Source: Desulfobulbaceae bacterium
GTDB lineage: Bacteria > Desulfobacterota > Desulfobulbia > Desulfobulbales > SURF-16
DNA: 33,581 bases
Assembly: GCA_024763495.1 (NCBI GenBank)
Contig: JANTFJ010000001.1
Span: forward strand, 1-33,581
Direction: 5' to 3'
This document shows, piece after piece, positions 1 through 8,908 of the stretch. Both the position numbers and the translations under genes were made by a program. The notes beneath the pieces are model-generated. The model saw only the letters and a program-made list of their open reading frames with translations, was not told the origin of the DNA and did not search any database. The first letter of the stretch is position 1; each line of letters starts with the position of its first letter.

Positions 1-149
1 GAGAATAGCGAACCTACTGCAAAATCGGATAAATTGGCCCATTTTTCCGCTAATTTTCTTTAAATAGCGCTGCTATTCGCAGAAAATGACCGAAAAATGG
101 TCTCAATTCTCCAATTTTTCGCTACGGCTTCTATTCTCGGACAGCCTCC
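1..149. repeat. Palindromic element cut by the window edge (family G)
   Basis: A long imperfect palindrome: the left arm starts GAGAATAG and the right arm ends CTATTCTC, with matching inner arms (CCCATTTTTC on the left, GAAAAATGG on the right) centred near position 70. The right end continues to CGGACAGCCTCC at 138-149, so the whole terminus read inward is GGAGGCTGTCCGAGAATAG; the left copy would lack only about 11 bases, lost beyond the window. The same terminus occurs at 16581. It abuts a half family C element at 150, so it probably inserted into that element. A MITE of another insertion-sequence family is the likeliest reading. Confidence 0.6.
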
Positions 150-214
150 TAAGGCACTGGTAAACGCTTAGAGACTTAAATATTGCAAAGATTTACTCCC
201 TGGTGAACGGTTAC
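150..214. repeat. Right half of a family C element
   Basis: This matches the right half of the complete family C copies at 12362-12685 and 26944-27114, including the AAGGCACTGGTAAACGCTTA stretch and the end CTGGTGAACGGTTAC. The left half is missing and is replaced by the palindromic element that ends at 149. Confidence 0.7.
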
Positions 215-570
215 CAATTTCTTATCCGGTGAATCCGGGAGACTATCCAGGCACAAGACAAGGCGAAAAATCAACGACCAGACTAAAGAATAATTTACTT
301 AATCTGTTGAGATAAACATCACATCAATATCTTGAAATTGTTAATTATTGTTCTTGCCTTTGTTATTAAACCGCCTATTCCCGCTCTTTTCCTGATGCCC
401 GGAGTCTTGAACTTCCCGAAAATCCATGGTATGAAGGCTTGTTGTTTGCTATTGAGTAATTCTACTAGGATGTTGTCTGAACAATTGACATTTTTACTCA
501 AATCATGGCATTTATAAAAAAGTGTAATTGTCGACCAATATCCTGACTCGGATAAACTGGAGAAGAATTA
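215..570. other. Gene-free stretch of unknown content
   Basis: No recognisable gene. Two overlapping 60-codon open frames on opposite strands (319-501 minus, 332-517 plus) resemble no family I know and have no Shine-Dalgarno. Bases about 546-570 (GATAAACTGGAGAAGAATTA) resemble the flank of the family E segments in the elements at 10624 and 25521. This may be old insertion debris. Confidence 0.4.
485..514 (+). promoter_or_regulatory. Possible sigma70-type promoter upstream of iorA
   Basis: TTGACA at 485-490 and CATTTA at 509-514 are 18 bases apart, in AT-rich DNA about 290 bases upstream of iorA. The minus-10 box is poor, and a mobile element lies between this site and the gene, so the link to iorA is only an inference. 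Confidence 0.25.
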
Positions 571-726
571 GTAAGCGTTCACCAGCACCTCATCTTTGTC
601 TATTTGGGCCGGCTTACATATTAGTCATACGTAAGCCGGGCTGATGGCGGAAAGATTAGATGCCCTGTGAGCAGTTACAATTACAGGAGTTAACGAAGTT
701 AGGACGCTTACCCCATGAGTAGTTAC
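571..726. mobile_element. Chimeric C/A MITE-like element
   Basis: The left end (571-615) is a family C terminus, GTAAGCGTTCACCAGCACCT. The rest is a family A element in reverse orientation ending CCCCATGAGTAGTTAC at 726, with the A-type inner stem around TCATACGTAAGCCGG. No matching 8-bp duplication flanks it, which suggests recombination between two elements. It lies just upstream of iorA. Confidence 0.65.
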
Positions 727-797
727 AGACACCAAACCCTTTCTGACTGAAATTATACGGCACAGTCGATTTTTTCACCAGATTACAGGAGATAAAC

Positions 798-2606
798 GTG
801 ACACAGGCTGAAACAGAAAAAAAGTGGTTATCAGGGAATGAGGCTGTTGCCAGGGGAGCCTGGGAGGCCGGGGTAACAGTGGCTGCCGGCTACCCCGGCA
901 CGCCCTCCACTGAAATCCTTGAAAACCTGTCCAAATACGACAAGGTATATTGCGAATGGGCTCCTAACGAAAAAGTTGCCCTGGAGGTAGCGCTAGGAGC
1001 ATCATTTGCCGGTGCCAGGGTGCTTGCCACCATGAAGCATGTCGGGGTAAACGTGGCGGCAGATCCGCTCTTTACCGCTTCCTATACCGGGGGGCGGGGC
1101 GGGCTGGTAATTATCACCGCCGATGACCCTGAAATGCACAGCTCCCAGAATGAGCAGGATAACCGCAATTACGCTTTTGCCGCCAAACTGCCCATGCTCG
1201 AGCCATCCGATCCCGCCGAGGTCATCCCCATGCTGGCCGAGGCCTTTGCCTTGAGTGAAAAATTCGACACCCCGGTATTTTTCCGTACTACTACCAGGGT
1301 GGCCCATGTCAAGGGACTGGTAGACACCGGAACCAGAAAAAACGGCCCGGTTGAACTCAAAATAGAAAAAATGCCTGCCAAATTCGTCATGCTGCCCGGC
1401 AATGCCAGGGTCAGACGGCAGGCCATTGCTGAACGGCAGATAAAACTTGTTGACTTTGCCGAACATTACAGCGCTAACCGGATTGAATGGGGCGACAAAA
1501 AACGGGGTATTATTACCGGCGGCATCTCTTATTTATATGTCAAGGAAGCATTTCCCGAAATTTCCATCCTGAAACTTGGATTAACATGGCCCCTGCCGGA
1601 AAAAATGATCCGTGATTTTGCTGCCGGGGTTGATGAACTGATTATCGTTGAAGAACTTGACCCATTTCTTGAGACCCATATCAAGGCCATGGGGATAAAA
1701 TGCCGGGGCAAGGAGATGATCCCGGCCATGGGTGAACTTAACTCCTTTATTGTTAAAAAATCTCTGGGCGGCGATATCGCTGACGTTTTTCCGCCAGTGG
1801 AACTACCCCCCCGACCACCCAACATGTGCGCCGGCTGCCCCCATCGCGGCCTTTTTTACTCTCTCAGCAAATTCAAGGTCTTTATCTCTGGTGACATCGG
1901 CTGTTATACCCTGGGTTTTCTACCCCCGCTCTCGGCCATGGATTCCTGTGTCTGCATGGGAGCCAGCATTGGCGTGGCTCATGGCCTTACCAAGGCCCTG
2001 GGCGAAGACTCTCAAGGTAAAACCGTGGCGGTAATCGGCGATTCCACCTTTATCCACTCCGGTATCACCGGCCTGGTTAATACGGTTTACAACAAGGGAT
2101 TTTCCACAATAATTATCCTGGATAACCGCATAACCGCCATGACCGGGCATCAGCAGAATCCCGCTTCCGGCGCGACCCTGATGGGTGAACCGGCGCACGT
2201 CATCAACTTTACGGAATTATCTCATGCCGCTGGGGTCAAACACGTCACCACAGTTAACCCGCACCATATCAATGAATGTCGTAAAGTAATCAAAGAAGAA
2301 CTGGAACGGCCCGAGACCTCGGTTATTATCAGCCAGGCTCCCTGTGTACTGCTGCCCTCGGAACGAAAAAGAAAGAAAATTCCACTTACCACAGACCTGG
2401 ATAAATGCACGGGATGTTCGGCCTGCGTCAAGCTGGGTTGCCCTGCCATCAGGTGGTATCCCTTGAGCCATGAAGAGGCAGAGAAGATGGGCAAAAAAGA
2501 AAAACAAAAAGGCTACGCTCAAATTGCCGTTGAGATGTGCGTGGGCTGCGGTCAGTGCCTGGAAGTATGTAAATTTGAGGCCATTTCCCCTCTGGAGGAT
2601 AACTAA
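798..2606 (+). CDS. iorA: Indolepyruvate:ferredoxin oxidoreductase, alpha subunit
   Basis: Alpha subunit of the enzyme that oxidatively decarboxylates indolepyruvate and other aryl-pyruvates with CoA and ferredoxin, giving aryl-acetyl-CoA and CO2. The 602-residue length is normal. The thiamine diphosphate domain carries the GDS motif near residues 414-416 and an asparagine-containing stretch (LDNRITAMTG) near 442. Two ferredoxin-type clusters sit at the C-terminus: C537, C540, C543, C548 and C581, C584, C587, C591. The start is GTG at 798, preceded by AGGAG at 787-791; no better in-frame ATG precedes the conserved N-terminus. The stop overlaps the iorB start (TAATG), indicating translational coupling. 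A cytoplasmic role in aromatic amino acid catabolism fits the neighbouring paaK genes. Confidence 0.96.
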   Translation: MTQAETEKKWLSGNEAVARGAWEAGVTVAAGYPGTPSTEILENLSKYDKVYCEWAPNEKVALEVALGASFAGARVLATMKHVGVNVAADPLFTASYTGGRGGLVIITADDPEMHSSQNEQDNRNYAFAAKLPMLEPSDPAEVIPMLAEAFALSEKFDTPVFFRTTTRVAHVKGLVDTGTRKNGPVELKIEKMPAKFVMLPGNARVRRQAIAERQIKLVDFAEHYSANRIEWGDKKRGIITGGISYLYVKEAFPEISILKLGLTWPLPEKMIRDFAAGVDELIIVEELDPFLETHIKAMGIKCRGKEMIPAMGELNSFIVKKSLGGDIADVFPPVELPPRPPNMCAGCPHRGLFYSLSKFKVFISGDIGCYTLGFLPPLSAMDSCVCMGASIGVAHGLTKALGEDSQGKTVAVIGDSTFIHSGITGLVNTVYNKGFSTIIILDNRITAMTGHQQNPASGATLMGEPAHVINFTELSHAAGVKHVTTVNPHHINECRKVIKEELERPETSVIISQAPCVLLPSERKRKKIPLTTDLDKCTGCSACVKLGCPAIRWYPLSHEEAEKMGKKEKQKGYAQIAVEMCVGCGQCLEVCKFEAISPLEDN

Positions 2607-3193
2607 TGGAAACAAAAGGCAATATTCTCTTTTGCGGGGTTGGTGGCCAGGGCATACTTCTGGCCAGCGAAATTACTGCTTTCGCCCTGCTGGAATCAGG
2701 TATGGATGCCAAGAAAAGTGAAGTTCATGGTATGGCCCAGCGTGGCGGCTCGGTTGTCGCCCATCTACGCTATGGCAAAAAAGTCTATTCTCCCTTAATA
2801 GAACCGGGGTCAGCTGATTTTGCCATCTCATTTGAAATTATGGAAGCGGCCCGTTACCTGCCCTTTCTTCATAAAGGAAGCAAGGTAATTGTCAACACCC
2901 AACAAATTGCCCCGCCTGCAGTAGCTCTCGGCAAAATGGCTTATCCCGAAAACCTGCTTGATGAACTGAGCAATAAAGGTGTAACGGTATTTGCCATGGA
3001 TGCCTTTGCCTTAGCCCGTGAGGTGGGCGAAATCCGTACTGCCAATATAGCCTTGGTTGGTGCCCTGTCTTCTTTTCTCCCGATTGCGGAAGAAGTCTTT
3101 ATTACTGTCCTGAAAAAAAGAATACCCCGCAAACTCGAAGAAAATCTACAGGCCTTTCAACAGGGACGACAAATAACGGCTGGTGCGGCATAG
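2606..3193 (+). CDS. iorB: Indolepyruvate:ferredoxin oxidoreductase, beta subunit
   Basis: Beta (gamma-domain type) subunit partnering IorA. The 195-residue product has the family signature at its N-terminus (GVGGQGILLASEI, then SEVHGMAQRGGSV), seen in the pyruvate/ketoisovalerate oxidoreductase gamma domain. It starts on the A of the iorA stop codon (TAATG), so the two subunits are translationally coupled at a fixed ratio. It is complete and of normal length. The gap to paaK holds a short family C-like inverted repeat. Confidence 0.95.
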   Translation: METKGNILFCGVGGQGILLASEITAFALLESGMDAKKSEVHGMAQRGGSVVAHLRYGKKVYSPLIEPGSADFAISFEIMEAARYLPFLHKGSKVIVNTQQIAPPAVALGKMAYPENLLDELSNKGVTVFAMDAFALAREVGEIRTANIALVGALSSFLPIAEEVFITVLKKRIPRKLEENLQAFQQGRQITAGAA

Positions 3194-3206
3194 AACAGGC
3201 AGCAAG

Positions 3207-3277
3207 GCAACGATTCACCAGGAGCTGCAAAACCTAAAAGCTCCAAAAGACAAAAATGAGGTGCCGGTGAACCTTAC
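3207..3277. repeat. Short family C-like inverted repeat
   Basis: This 71-bp unit begins GCAACGATTCACCAGGAGCT and ends AATGAGGTGCCGGTGAACCTTAC, inner and outer segments typical of family C termini. It ends directly before the GGAGGA ribosome binding site of paaK. No target duplication is visible, so it may be an internal deletion product. Confidence 0.5.
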
Positions 3278-3288
3278 GGAGGAAAATT

Positions 3289-4590
3289 ATGATCTGGAAT
3301 GAAGAGTACGAAACCTTACCCAGGGAGGCGCTGGAGGCTCTGCAACTGAAAAGGCTCCAGGCCCAGGTTGAACGGGTTTATGCCTCTGTCCCCTATTATC
3401 GCGGTAAAATGGATAAAGCTGGAGTTCAGCCGGGTGACATCAAAGCCCTGACCGACATAAAAAAACTACCCTTTACCACCAAGGAAGATCTCCGCAAAAA
3501 CTACCCGTTCGGTCTCTTTACCGTGCCCCTGGAAAGGGTAGTACGTATTCACGCTTCATCCGGCACCACAGGGCAGCCAACTGTAGTAGGCTACACCAGG
3601 CGCGATATTAAAATATGGGCCGAACTCATGACTCGTTGTCTGTCTGCTGCCGGCGCCAGTCCTCAAGATATTATTCACAATGCCTATGGTTATGGCCTGT
3701 TTACCGGCGGCCTTGGCGCCCATTACGGAGCTGAAAATCTTGGGGCCACCGTTGTGCCGGTTTCAGGCGGAAATACCAAGCGGCAGATCATGATCATGCG
3801 TGACTTTAAATCAACCGTACTTCTCTGTACTCCATCATATGCCCTTAACCTGGCTGAAACCATGACGGAAATGGGGATCGACCCAAGCGAAATGGCGCTC
3901 AGGGTGGGAGTATTCGGGGCTGAACCCTGGAGCGAAAACATGCGGGAGGAAATCCAGAAAAAACTCGGAATCCAGGCCATCGACATTTATGGTCTCAGCG
4001 AAATAATCGGTCCGGGTGTGGCTATTGAATGTACTGAAGAGCAGAAAGGCCTTCATATTATGGAAGATCATTTTCTCCCTGAAATTGTTGATCGCGATAC
4101 CTTTGATCCTCTTCCTCTGGGAGAATCAGGAGAACTGGTGTTCACCACCCTTACCAAGGAGGCATTCCCGGTTATCCGCTACCGCACCAAGGATTTTTCC
4201 CGCATAATTACTGATCATTGCAGCTGCGGCCGCACTTTTTACCGGATGGAAAAAATAACCGGACGTTCTGATGACATGCTGATTATCCGGGGAGTTAATG
4301 TATTCCCCTCCCAGATTGAACATGTTTTAATGAGCATCAAGGATGTTGAGCCCCATTACCAGATTATTGTCAACCGGGAAGGATCACTTGATTCCATGGA
4401 GGTTCAGGTGGAGGTCAGTGAAGATATCTTCTCTGATGCCGTAAAAAACCTGGAAACCCTGGCAAAACAGATTCAAATAGAAATTAAAGATCTGCTTGGC
4501 GTTTCCTGTAAAATTTCACTGGTTGAGCCTAAAACCATTCAACGTAGTGAAGGCAAGGCTAAGCGGGTAATTGATAACCGGAAGATATAA
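3289..4590 (+). CDS. paaK: Phenylacetate-CoA ligase (first copy)
   Basis: Member of the AMP-forming acyl-CoA synthetase superfamily acting on phenylacetate or related aryl-acetates. The 433-residue product has the ATP-binding P-loop SSGTTG at 90-95, the adenylation motif YGLSEIIGPG, and the C-terminal hinge/lysine region with GRSDDMLIIRGVNVFP, all in family order. The start ATG is preceded by a strong GGAGGA with an 8-base tail. Coupled with IorAB it would handle aryl-acetyl-CoA: either releasing ATP in reverse or activating free aryl-acetate. A second, closely similar paralogue lies at 10908; what separates them in substrate cannot be read from the sequence. Confidence 0.94.
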   Translation: MIWNEEYETLPREALEALQLKRLQAQVERVYASVPYYRGKMDKAGVQPGDIKALTDIKKLPFTTKEDLRKNYPFGLFTVPLERVVRIHASSGTTGQPTVVGYTRRDIKIWAELMTRCLSAAGASPQDIIHNAYGYGLFTGGLGAHYGAENLGATVVPVSGGNTKRQIMIMRDFKSTVLLCTPSYALNLAETMTEMGIDPSEMALRVGVFGAEPWSENMREEIQKKLGIQAIDIYGLSEIIGPGVAIECTEEQKGLHIMEDHFLPEIVDRDTFDPLPLGESGELVFTTLTKEAFPVIRYRTKDFSRIITDHCSCGRTFYRMEKITGRSDDMLIIRGVNVFPSQIEHVLMSIKDVEPHYQIIVNREGSLDSMEVQVEVSEDIFSDAVKNLETLAKQIQIEIKDLLGVSCKISLVEPKTIQRSEGKAKRVIDNRKI

Positions 4591-4597
4591 AGTTACA

Positions 4598-4630
4598 GGT
4601 CATCAGCACTCCAGCACTGCTGACCTTTTT
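4598..4630 (+). terminator. Candidate intrinsic terminator after paaK
   Basis: GGTCA at 4598-4602 pairs with TGACC at 4621-4625, with further pairing (CAGCA/TGCTG) possible inside, followed directly by TTTTT at 4626-4630. It starts 8 bases after the paaK stop and may end or attenuate the iorAB-paaK transcript before the ACT-domain gene. Confidence 0.55.
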
Positions 4631-4695
4631 CAAAGCAGTGCCGGAGAGTATTTTTGCCTTTGGTGATCTGTTACGATATAAAAAGGAGCTTAAAA

Positions 4696-5127
4696 ATGAA
4701 AGTAAAACAAATAGCTGTTTTTTTAGAAAACAAGTCCGGTCGCATGGCGGAAATTACCAGTGTTCTGGCCCGTAACGGGATTAACATCAGGGCAATGTCC
4801 CTGGCCGACACTGCAGATTTCGGCATCCTGCGGCTGATTGTCAATGATACCGACAACGCCAAGCAGATTTTAAAAGATAACGGCTTTACAGTCGGCATGA
4901 CTGAAGTGCTGGTTATTGAGGTTGTTGATAAGCCGGGCGGGCTTGCCAGTGTTCTGCAAACAATCAAAGAAAATGATCTTAATATTGAATACATGTATGC
5001 CTTTACCCAGAAAAGCGGTGAAACAGGCCTGATAATCTTCCGTTTTGATGAAATCGACAATGCTATTACAGCCCTGAGCAAATCCGGGGTAAGGATACTG
5101 AGCGGCGAAGAAGTTTACGCCATTTAA
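4696..5127 (+). CDS. Tandem ACT-domain protein, probable amino-acid sensor
   Basis: A 143-residue protein consisting of two ACT domains (about 1-70 and 72-143). The first shows the typical KQIAVFLENKSGRMAEI start of the fold, the second VLVIEVVDKPGGLASVL. ACT domains bind amino acids; no catalytic domain is attached. The start chosen is the ATG at 4696 because AAGGAG lies 9 bases upstream at 4683-4688; a longer reading from 4654 lacks a binding site. Proteins of this kind are commonly encoded next to ior/paaK clusters, where a sensing role for aromatic or branched-chain amino acids is plausible, but no specific partner is visible. Confidence 0.85.
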   Translation: MKVKQIAVFLENKSGRMAEITSVLARNGINIRAMSLADTADFGILRLIVNDTDNAKQILKDNGFTVGMTEVLVIEVVDKPGGLASVLQTIKENDLNIEYMYAFTQKSGETGLIIFRFDEIDNAITALSKSGVRILSGEEVYAI

Positions 5128-5139
5128 ACCGGACAAGGA

Positions 5140-5505
5140 GATAGCGCTCGATAAAGTACACCCAGGCGGCGACACCCCCTTAACGGTAAGGAATTCAGGG
5201 GCACCGACCTCCATGTGCGTGCTTCACGCCCTGCGATAATACATTGGTATATCTCAGGGTTGAAATGCGTGCGATGATACCGGAGAGGCTAAGTTATTTG
5301 TAACTGTTCAGATGTTCCTTAGATTCGAAGTCGAAGTTTATGCCCCTGTCTTGTTATGCTATCTGTTCATTCGGAGTCTCGTTCCTCGCTTACCTGTGCC
5401 TGCGCAGCATACTGGTGTTATTCAAGCAGGCTCAAATGAGCAAAGAGATAAGCACCCTCAAAAACAGGGCAGAACTCCGACTCCGTGAGGTGTCGGTGAA
5501 CGCTT
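5140..5505. mobile_element. Composite of D, B and inverted C element parts
   Basis: Fills most of the 410-bp gap before livK. 5140-5270 is the left part of family D (GATAGCGCTCGATAAAGTAC, then the CGATAATACATTGGTATAT arm). At 5297 a B-type end GTAACTGTTCAGATG begins. From about 5368 it is family C in reverse (TCGGAGTCTCGTTCCTCGC, then AAGCAGGCTCAAATGAGCAA), interrupted at about 5447-5484 by the AAGCACCCTCAAAAACAGGG module, and it ends GGTGAACGCTTA. No flanking duplication is seen. Several nested or recombined insertions are the best explanation. Confidence 0.6.
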
Positions 5506-5537
5506 AAAAATATTAACCATAACTAAAGGAGATAAGA

Positions 5538-6689
5538 ATGAAAAGATTTTTCACATCTACCATGCTGGCCATTGGCGCACTCTGTATGATGCTGAGTTCT
5601 GTTCCGGCTCAGGCGAGCAGTGACACCATCAAGGTCGGTGCTATCCTGGCGGTAACCGGCGGTGCTTCATTTCTCGGGGGCCCTGAATCACGTACTATTC
5701 AGATGCAGGTAGACAAAATTAACGCTGCCGGCGGTATTCACGGTAAAAAAATTGACCTTATTATTAAAGATTCCGGCGCAAACCCGGAAAAAGCCATTTC
5801 CTTTACCAAACAGCTGATCGAAGAAGAACATGTTTTTGCTATTCTCGGACCGTCCACCAGCGGCGAGACCATGAAAATAAAAAACATCTGTGAGCAGGGT
5901 AAGACTATCCTTATTTCCTGTGGCGCCGCAGAGGTTATTGTTAATCCGGTGGCAAAATATGTCTTCAAAACTCCGCAGAAAGACAGCTTCGCAGTTAAAA
6001 AGATATATAATGACATGAATGAAAAGGACATCAGGAAAATTGCGGTTCTGGCCGGGAATACCGGCTTCGGTAAGGCAGGGAAAAAACAACTGTTGACCAT
6101 TGCCCCGGAATTCGGCATCGAGGTTGTTGCCGCTGAAGTGTATGACAAAAAAGCAACTGACCTCAGCGCTGTTGTTGCCAAGTTGATGGCCAACAAGGAC
6201 ATCCAGGCCGTTGTAAACTGGTCAATTGTTCCGGCCCAGGCCATTGTTGCCAAAAATATTCGTCAGGCAGGGTGGGATGTACCTCTATACCAGAGCCATG
6301 GCTTTGGTAACATCAAATATGTTGAAGCTGCCGGAGCTGCTGCCGAGGGTATCATATTCCCGGCCGGTCGGCTGCTGGTTGCCGACGTTCTGCCTGATAG
6401 TAATGTCCAGAAGAAAATACTACTCCAGTATAAGCATGACTATGAGAACAAATTTGATGACACCGCCAGCACCTTCGGCGGCCATGGTTATGATGCAATC
6501 ATGATCCTGGCAAAAGCTGTCGAGGAGGTTGGAGCTGATAAGGAAAAAGTACGGGATGCTATTGAAAACATGAAAAATTTTATCGGAACCGGTGGTGTTT
6601 TCAATTTCTCAGCTACGGATCATAATGGCTTGGATATCGATTCCTTTGCCATGATGACTGTTAAAGACGGCAAATTCGTCCTCTACTAA
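5538..6689 (+). CDS. livK: Branched-chain/aromatic amino acid ABC transporter, substrate-binding protein
   Basis: Periplasmic receptor of a Liv-type (HAAT family) ABC importer. The 383-residue precursor has a clear signal peptide: basic MKRFF, a hydrophobic core, and probable cleavage after AQA near residue 27. The mature part begins TIKVGAILAVTGG, the usual start of the type I periplasmic-binding fold, and contains GPSTSGET in the ligand lobe. AAAGGAGATAAG just before the ATG is a strong ribosome binding site. It is followed by livHMGF. Given the ior and paaK genes alongside, aromatic amino acids or aryl-acids are plausible ligands, but specificity is an inference. Confidence 0.94.
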   Translation: MKRFFTSTMLAIGALCMMLSSVPAQASSDTIKVGAILAVTGGASFLGGPESRTIQMQVDKINAAGGIHGKKIDLIIKDSGANPEKAISFTKQLIEEEHVFAILGPSTSGETMKIKNICEQGKTILISCGAAEVIVNPVAKYVFKTPQKDSFAVKKIYNDMNEKDIRKIAVLAGNTGFGKAGKKQLLTIAPEFGIEVVAAEVYDKKATDLSAVVAKLMANKDIQAVVNWSIVPAQAIVAKNIRQAGWDVPLYQSHGFGNIKYVEAAGAAAEGIIFPAGRLLVADVLPDSNVQKKILLQYKHDYENKFDDTASTFGGHGYDAIMILAKAVEEVGADKEKVRDAIENMKNFIGTGGVFNFSATDHNGLDIDSFAMMTVKDGKFVLY

Positions 6690-6728
6690 ACAATCAATAA
6701 CCGTCAGCAAAAATTAATCAACAAACCA

Positions 6729-6755
6729 GGGGACACGAACCTTTTCCGTGTCTCC
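6729..6755 (+). terminator. Hairpin after livK
   Basis: GGGGACACG (6729-6737) pairs with CGTGTCTCC (6747-6755), nine pairs including one G-U, with a 9-base loop. There is no uridine run, so it may act as a partial terminator or as a 3'-end stabiliser that keeps the binding-protein message more abundant than the downstream genes, as is known for other binding-protein operons. Confidence 0.55.
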
Positions 6756-6877
6756 TACTTTAAGAAGCCGGAGAGCAGATGTGATTAATCTCATCTCACT
6801 GACTCTCTTTCGCTGTTTTCAGGAGCGCCATGACCGCAAGCAGGGACAACAGAAATTTATCCTGCCTGATCACGGAA

Positions 6878-6905
6878 AGATTCGGTGCCCTGTGAGCAGT
6901 TACAT
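6878..6905. repeat. Family A end remnant upstream of livH
   Basis: GGTGCCCTGTGAGCAGTTAC at its right end is identical to the right terminus of complete family A copies; the preceding GATCACGGAAAGATT also belongs to A. The left part is not recognisable. No strong Shine-Dalgarno remains between this remnant and the livH start. Confidence 0.6.
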
Positions 6906-6950
6906 TCTTACTTTAATTCTGCAATCCACGTCGCATTCTAAAATCAACAA

Positions 6951-7841
6951 ATGACCGCAGAACTGTTCAGCCAATATCTTTTTGCCGGGATAACCTATGG
7001 CATTATCTATGCCATTGTTGCCATCGGTTTTAATATTATTTACAACACCACGGGCATAATTAACTTTGCTCAGGGTGAATTTGTCATGCTGGGCGGCATG
7101 ATTGCCATCAGTCTTAATACCATTATTCCTCTGGTGCCGGCCATTGCTCTAGCCGTGGTTATAACCATGATAATCGGCGCTCTAATCGAAATTATCTTTA
7201 TCCGCTGGCTGGACAACCCCTCTGTTCTGCGGATGATCATTATAACCATTGGCCTGTCAATCCTGATCCGGGAAGTTGCCCTCCATATATGGGGCGAAGG
7301 CGTCCGATCTCTGCCTTATTTTAACGGCAATGAAATCTCCTCTATTAAAATTCTGGAAGCCCAGATTTCCCCCCAGGTTCTCTGGGTTATCGGGATTTGT
7401 GGAATCATGGTCACCCTGCTCAGTATTTTTTTCCGATTTACTTCGCTCGGTCTTGATATGCGGGCCTGTTCAGCCAACAGGCTGGCCGCTACCTTATGTG
7501 GAATAAATGCCAGAAACATGGTAACTTTTTCTTTTATGCTCAGCGCGGGAATTGGAGCCCTTGCCGGTTGCGTCATGTCACCCATCACTTATACCCAGTA
7601 CGACTGCGGCACGGGTCTGGCTATCAAGGGATTTACCGTTGCTGTACTTGGTGGTCTAGGGAACAGCATGGCAGCTGTTGCCGCCGGATTGCTGCTTGGC
7701 ATTATAGAGGCCTTTAGTATTGGAGTTGTACCCCTGGCTTTTCAAGACGCGATTTCCATCAGTATTCTCTTAATCATCCTTTTTGTCCGGCCAAATGGTT
7801 TATTTGGCTGCAATGAGACTGCCAACCTTAAGGAATTCTGA
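6951..7841 (+). CDS. livH: Branched-chain/aromatic amino acid ABC transporter permease LivH
   Basis: One of the two membrane permeases of the Liv importer; 296 residues, strongly hydrophobic, about eight membrane segments. The family signature NTTGIINFAQGEFVMLGG lies near residue 30-50. It ends in TGATG, overlapping the livM start by one base, so the two permeases are coupled. The ATG at 6951 fits the family N-terminus, but there is no clear Shine-Dalgarno: the upstream DNA is remnant mobile-element sequence, which may lower its expression or leave the gene dependent on read-through coupling. Confidence 0.93.
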   Translation: MTAELFSQYLFAGITYGIIYAIVAIGFNIIYNTTGIINFAQGEFVMLGGMIAISLNTIIPLVPAIALAVVITMIIGALIEIIFIRWLDNPSVLRMIIITIGLSILIREVALHIWGEGVRSLPYFNGNEISSIKILEAQISPQVLWVIGICGIMVTLLSIFFRFTSLGLDMRACSANRLAATLCGINARNMVTFSFMLSAGIGALAGCVMSPITYTQYDCGTGLAIKGFTVAVLGGLGNSMAAVAAGLLLGIIEAFSIGVVPLAFQDAISISILLIILFVRPNGLFGCNETANLKEF

Positions 7842-8908
7842 TGACACGGCGCAACTATATTCCCATCATGCTGTTTATTACCGCAGTAATTGGAATTCAA
7901 CTGATTACCAAGTTTACTGGAACTAATTATTATCTCACCCAGCTGACCATGACCGCCTATTACTCTCTGGTAATTATCGGTCTCTGCCTGGTCATGGGTT
8001 ATGCCGGACAAATTTCCCTGGGGCACGCCGGTTTTTTTGCCATAGGCGGTTACACCTCGGCAGCCCTTACGACCTGCAACCTGACATCCCTGTTTAAAAA
8101 TGGCAACTCACTGGTCAAATTTCTATCATCCCAGGGAATGTTAATCAAAAGTCAGGATCTTTACGGTGATCCGGTACTTTATGTTAATCCCTGGCTGGCT
8201 GCCATCCTGGCTATAATGCTCACTGTAGCGATCGCCTTCCTGATCGGTATTCCTGTATTAAAGCTGAAAGGGCATTACCTGGCTATGGCTACCTTGGGTT
8301 TTGGCATTATTATATTTCGTATTGTCCTGGCTACTGAAATTTTCGGTGAGGCTGACGGAATATCCGAGGTGCCGGGTTTTACCCTGATCCCGGGAGTGAG
8401 CGTTAACGGTAATTTCGACAACAGAATTATCAACTACTATATTGCCTGCGGTATTGTAGTTATCGGGATTATTCTGCTTCTCAACCTGATAAATTCCAGG
8501 GTAGGACGGGCCCTGCGGGCCATTCATGGCGCGGAAGATGCTGCCAACGCCATGGGAATAAATACTTCTCGATACAAATTATACACATTTGTTATAAGTG
8601 CTGTATTTGCGGCTGTAGCGGGCATATTTCTCACTCATTACAATGGCGGAATCGGCCCGTCTGAGGCAGGCATAATGAAATCAATCCGTTATGTGGCTAT
8701 TGTCGCTATTGGCGGGATGGCAAATATGTGGGGAGCGCTCACTATGGGGGTTATCCTGAATTTCATGTCTCTGCGCGGTATGTTCGGTTCCTATGATGAC
8801 GCTGTCTTTGGCGCTATTTTAATTATCATAATGCTTTTTGCGCCTGAGGGTCTTTTACGCCTGGCTATCTGGCAGAAATTTTTCAAAAAAAACGATAGCG
8901 CTCAATAA
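7841..8908 (+). CDS. livM: Branched-chain/aromatic amino acid ABC transporter permease LivM
   Basis: Second membrane permease of the importer, 355 residues, with the LivM landmark GYAGQISLGHAGFFAIGGYT near residues 50-70 and the EAA-like loop GRALRAIHGAEDAANAMGIN. The start overlaps the livH stop. The last four residues, DSAQ, and the TAA stop are read from the first bases of a family D element beginning at 8894 (codons 352-355 plus stop are GAT AGC GCT CAA TAA). The original C-terminus therefore seems to have been replaced by codons from the element; the conserved core is untouched. Confidence 0.93.
   Translation: MTRRNYIPIMLFITAVIGIQLITKFTGTNYYLTQLTMTAYYSLVIIGLCLVMGYAGQISLGHAGFFAIGGYTSAALTTCNLTSLFKNGNSLVKFLSSQGMLIKSQDLYGDPVLYVNPWLAAILAIMLTVAIAFLIGIPVLKLKGHYLAMATLGFGIIIFRIVLATEIFGEADGISEVPGFTLIPGVSVNGNFDNRIINYYIACGIVVIGIILLLNLINSRVGRALRAIHGAEDAANAMGINTSRYKLYTFVISAVFAAVAGIFLTHYNGGIGPSEAGIMKSIRYVAIVAIGGMANMWGALTMGVILNFMSLRGMFGSYDDAVFGAILIIIMLFAPEGLLRLAIWQKFFKKNDSAQ

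Noticed and set aside
319..517. Small genes on both strands near the left edge
   Set aside because: About 60 codons each, overlapping on opposite strands, no ribosome binding site, no family resemblance and repeat-rich surroundings.
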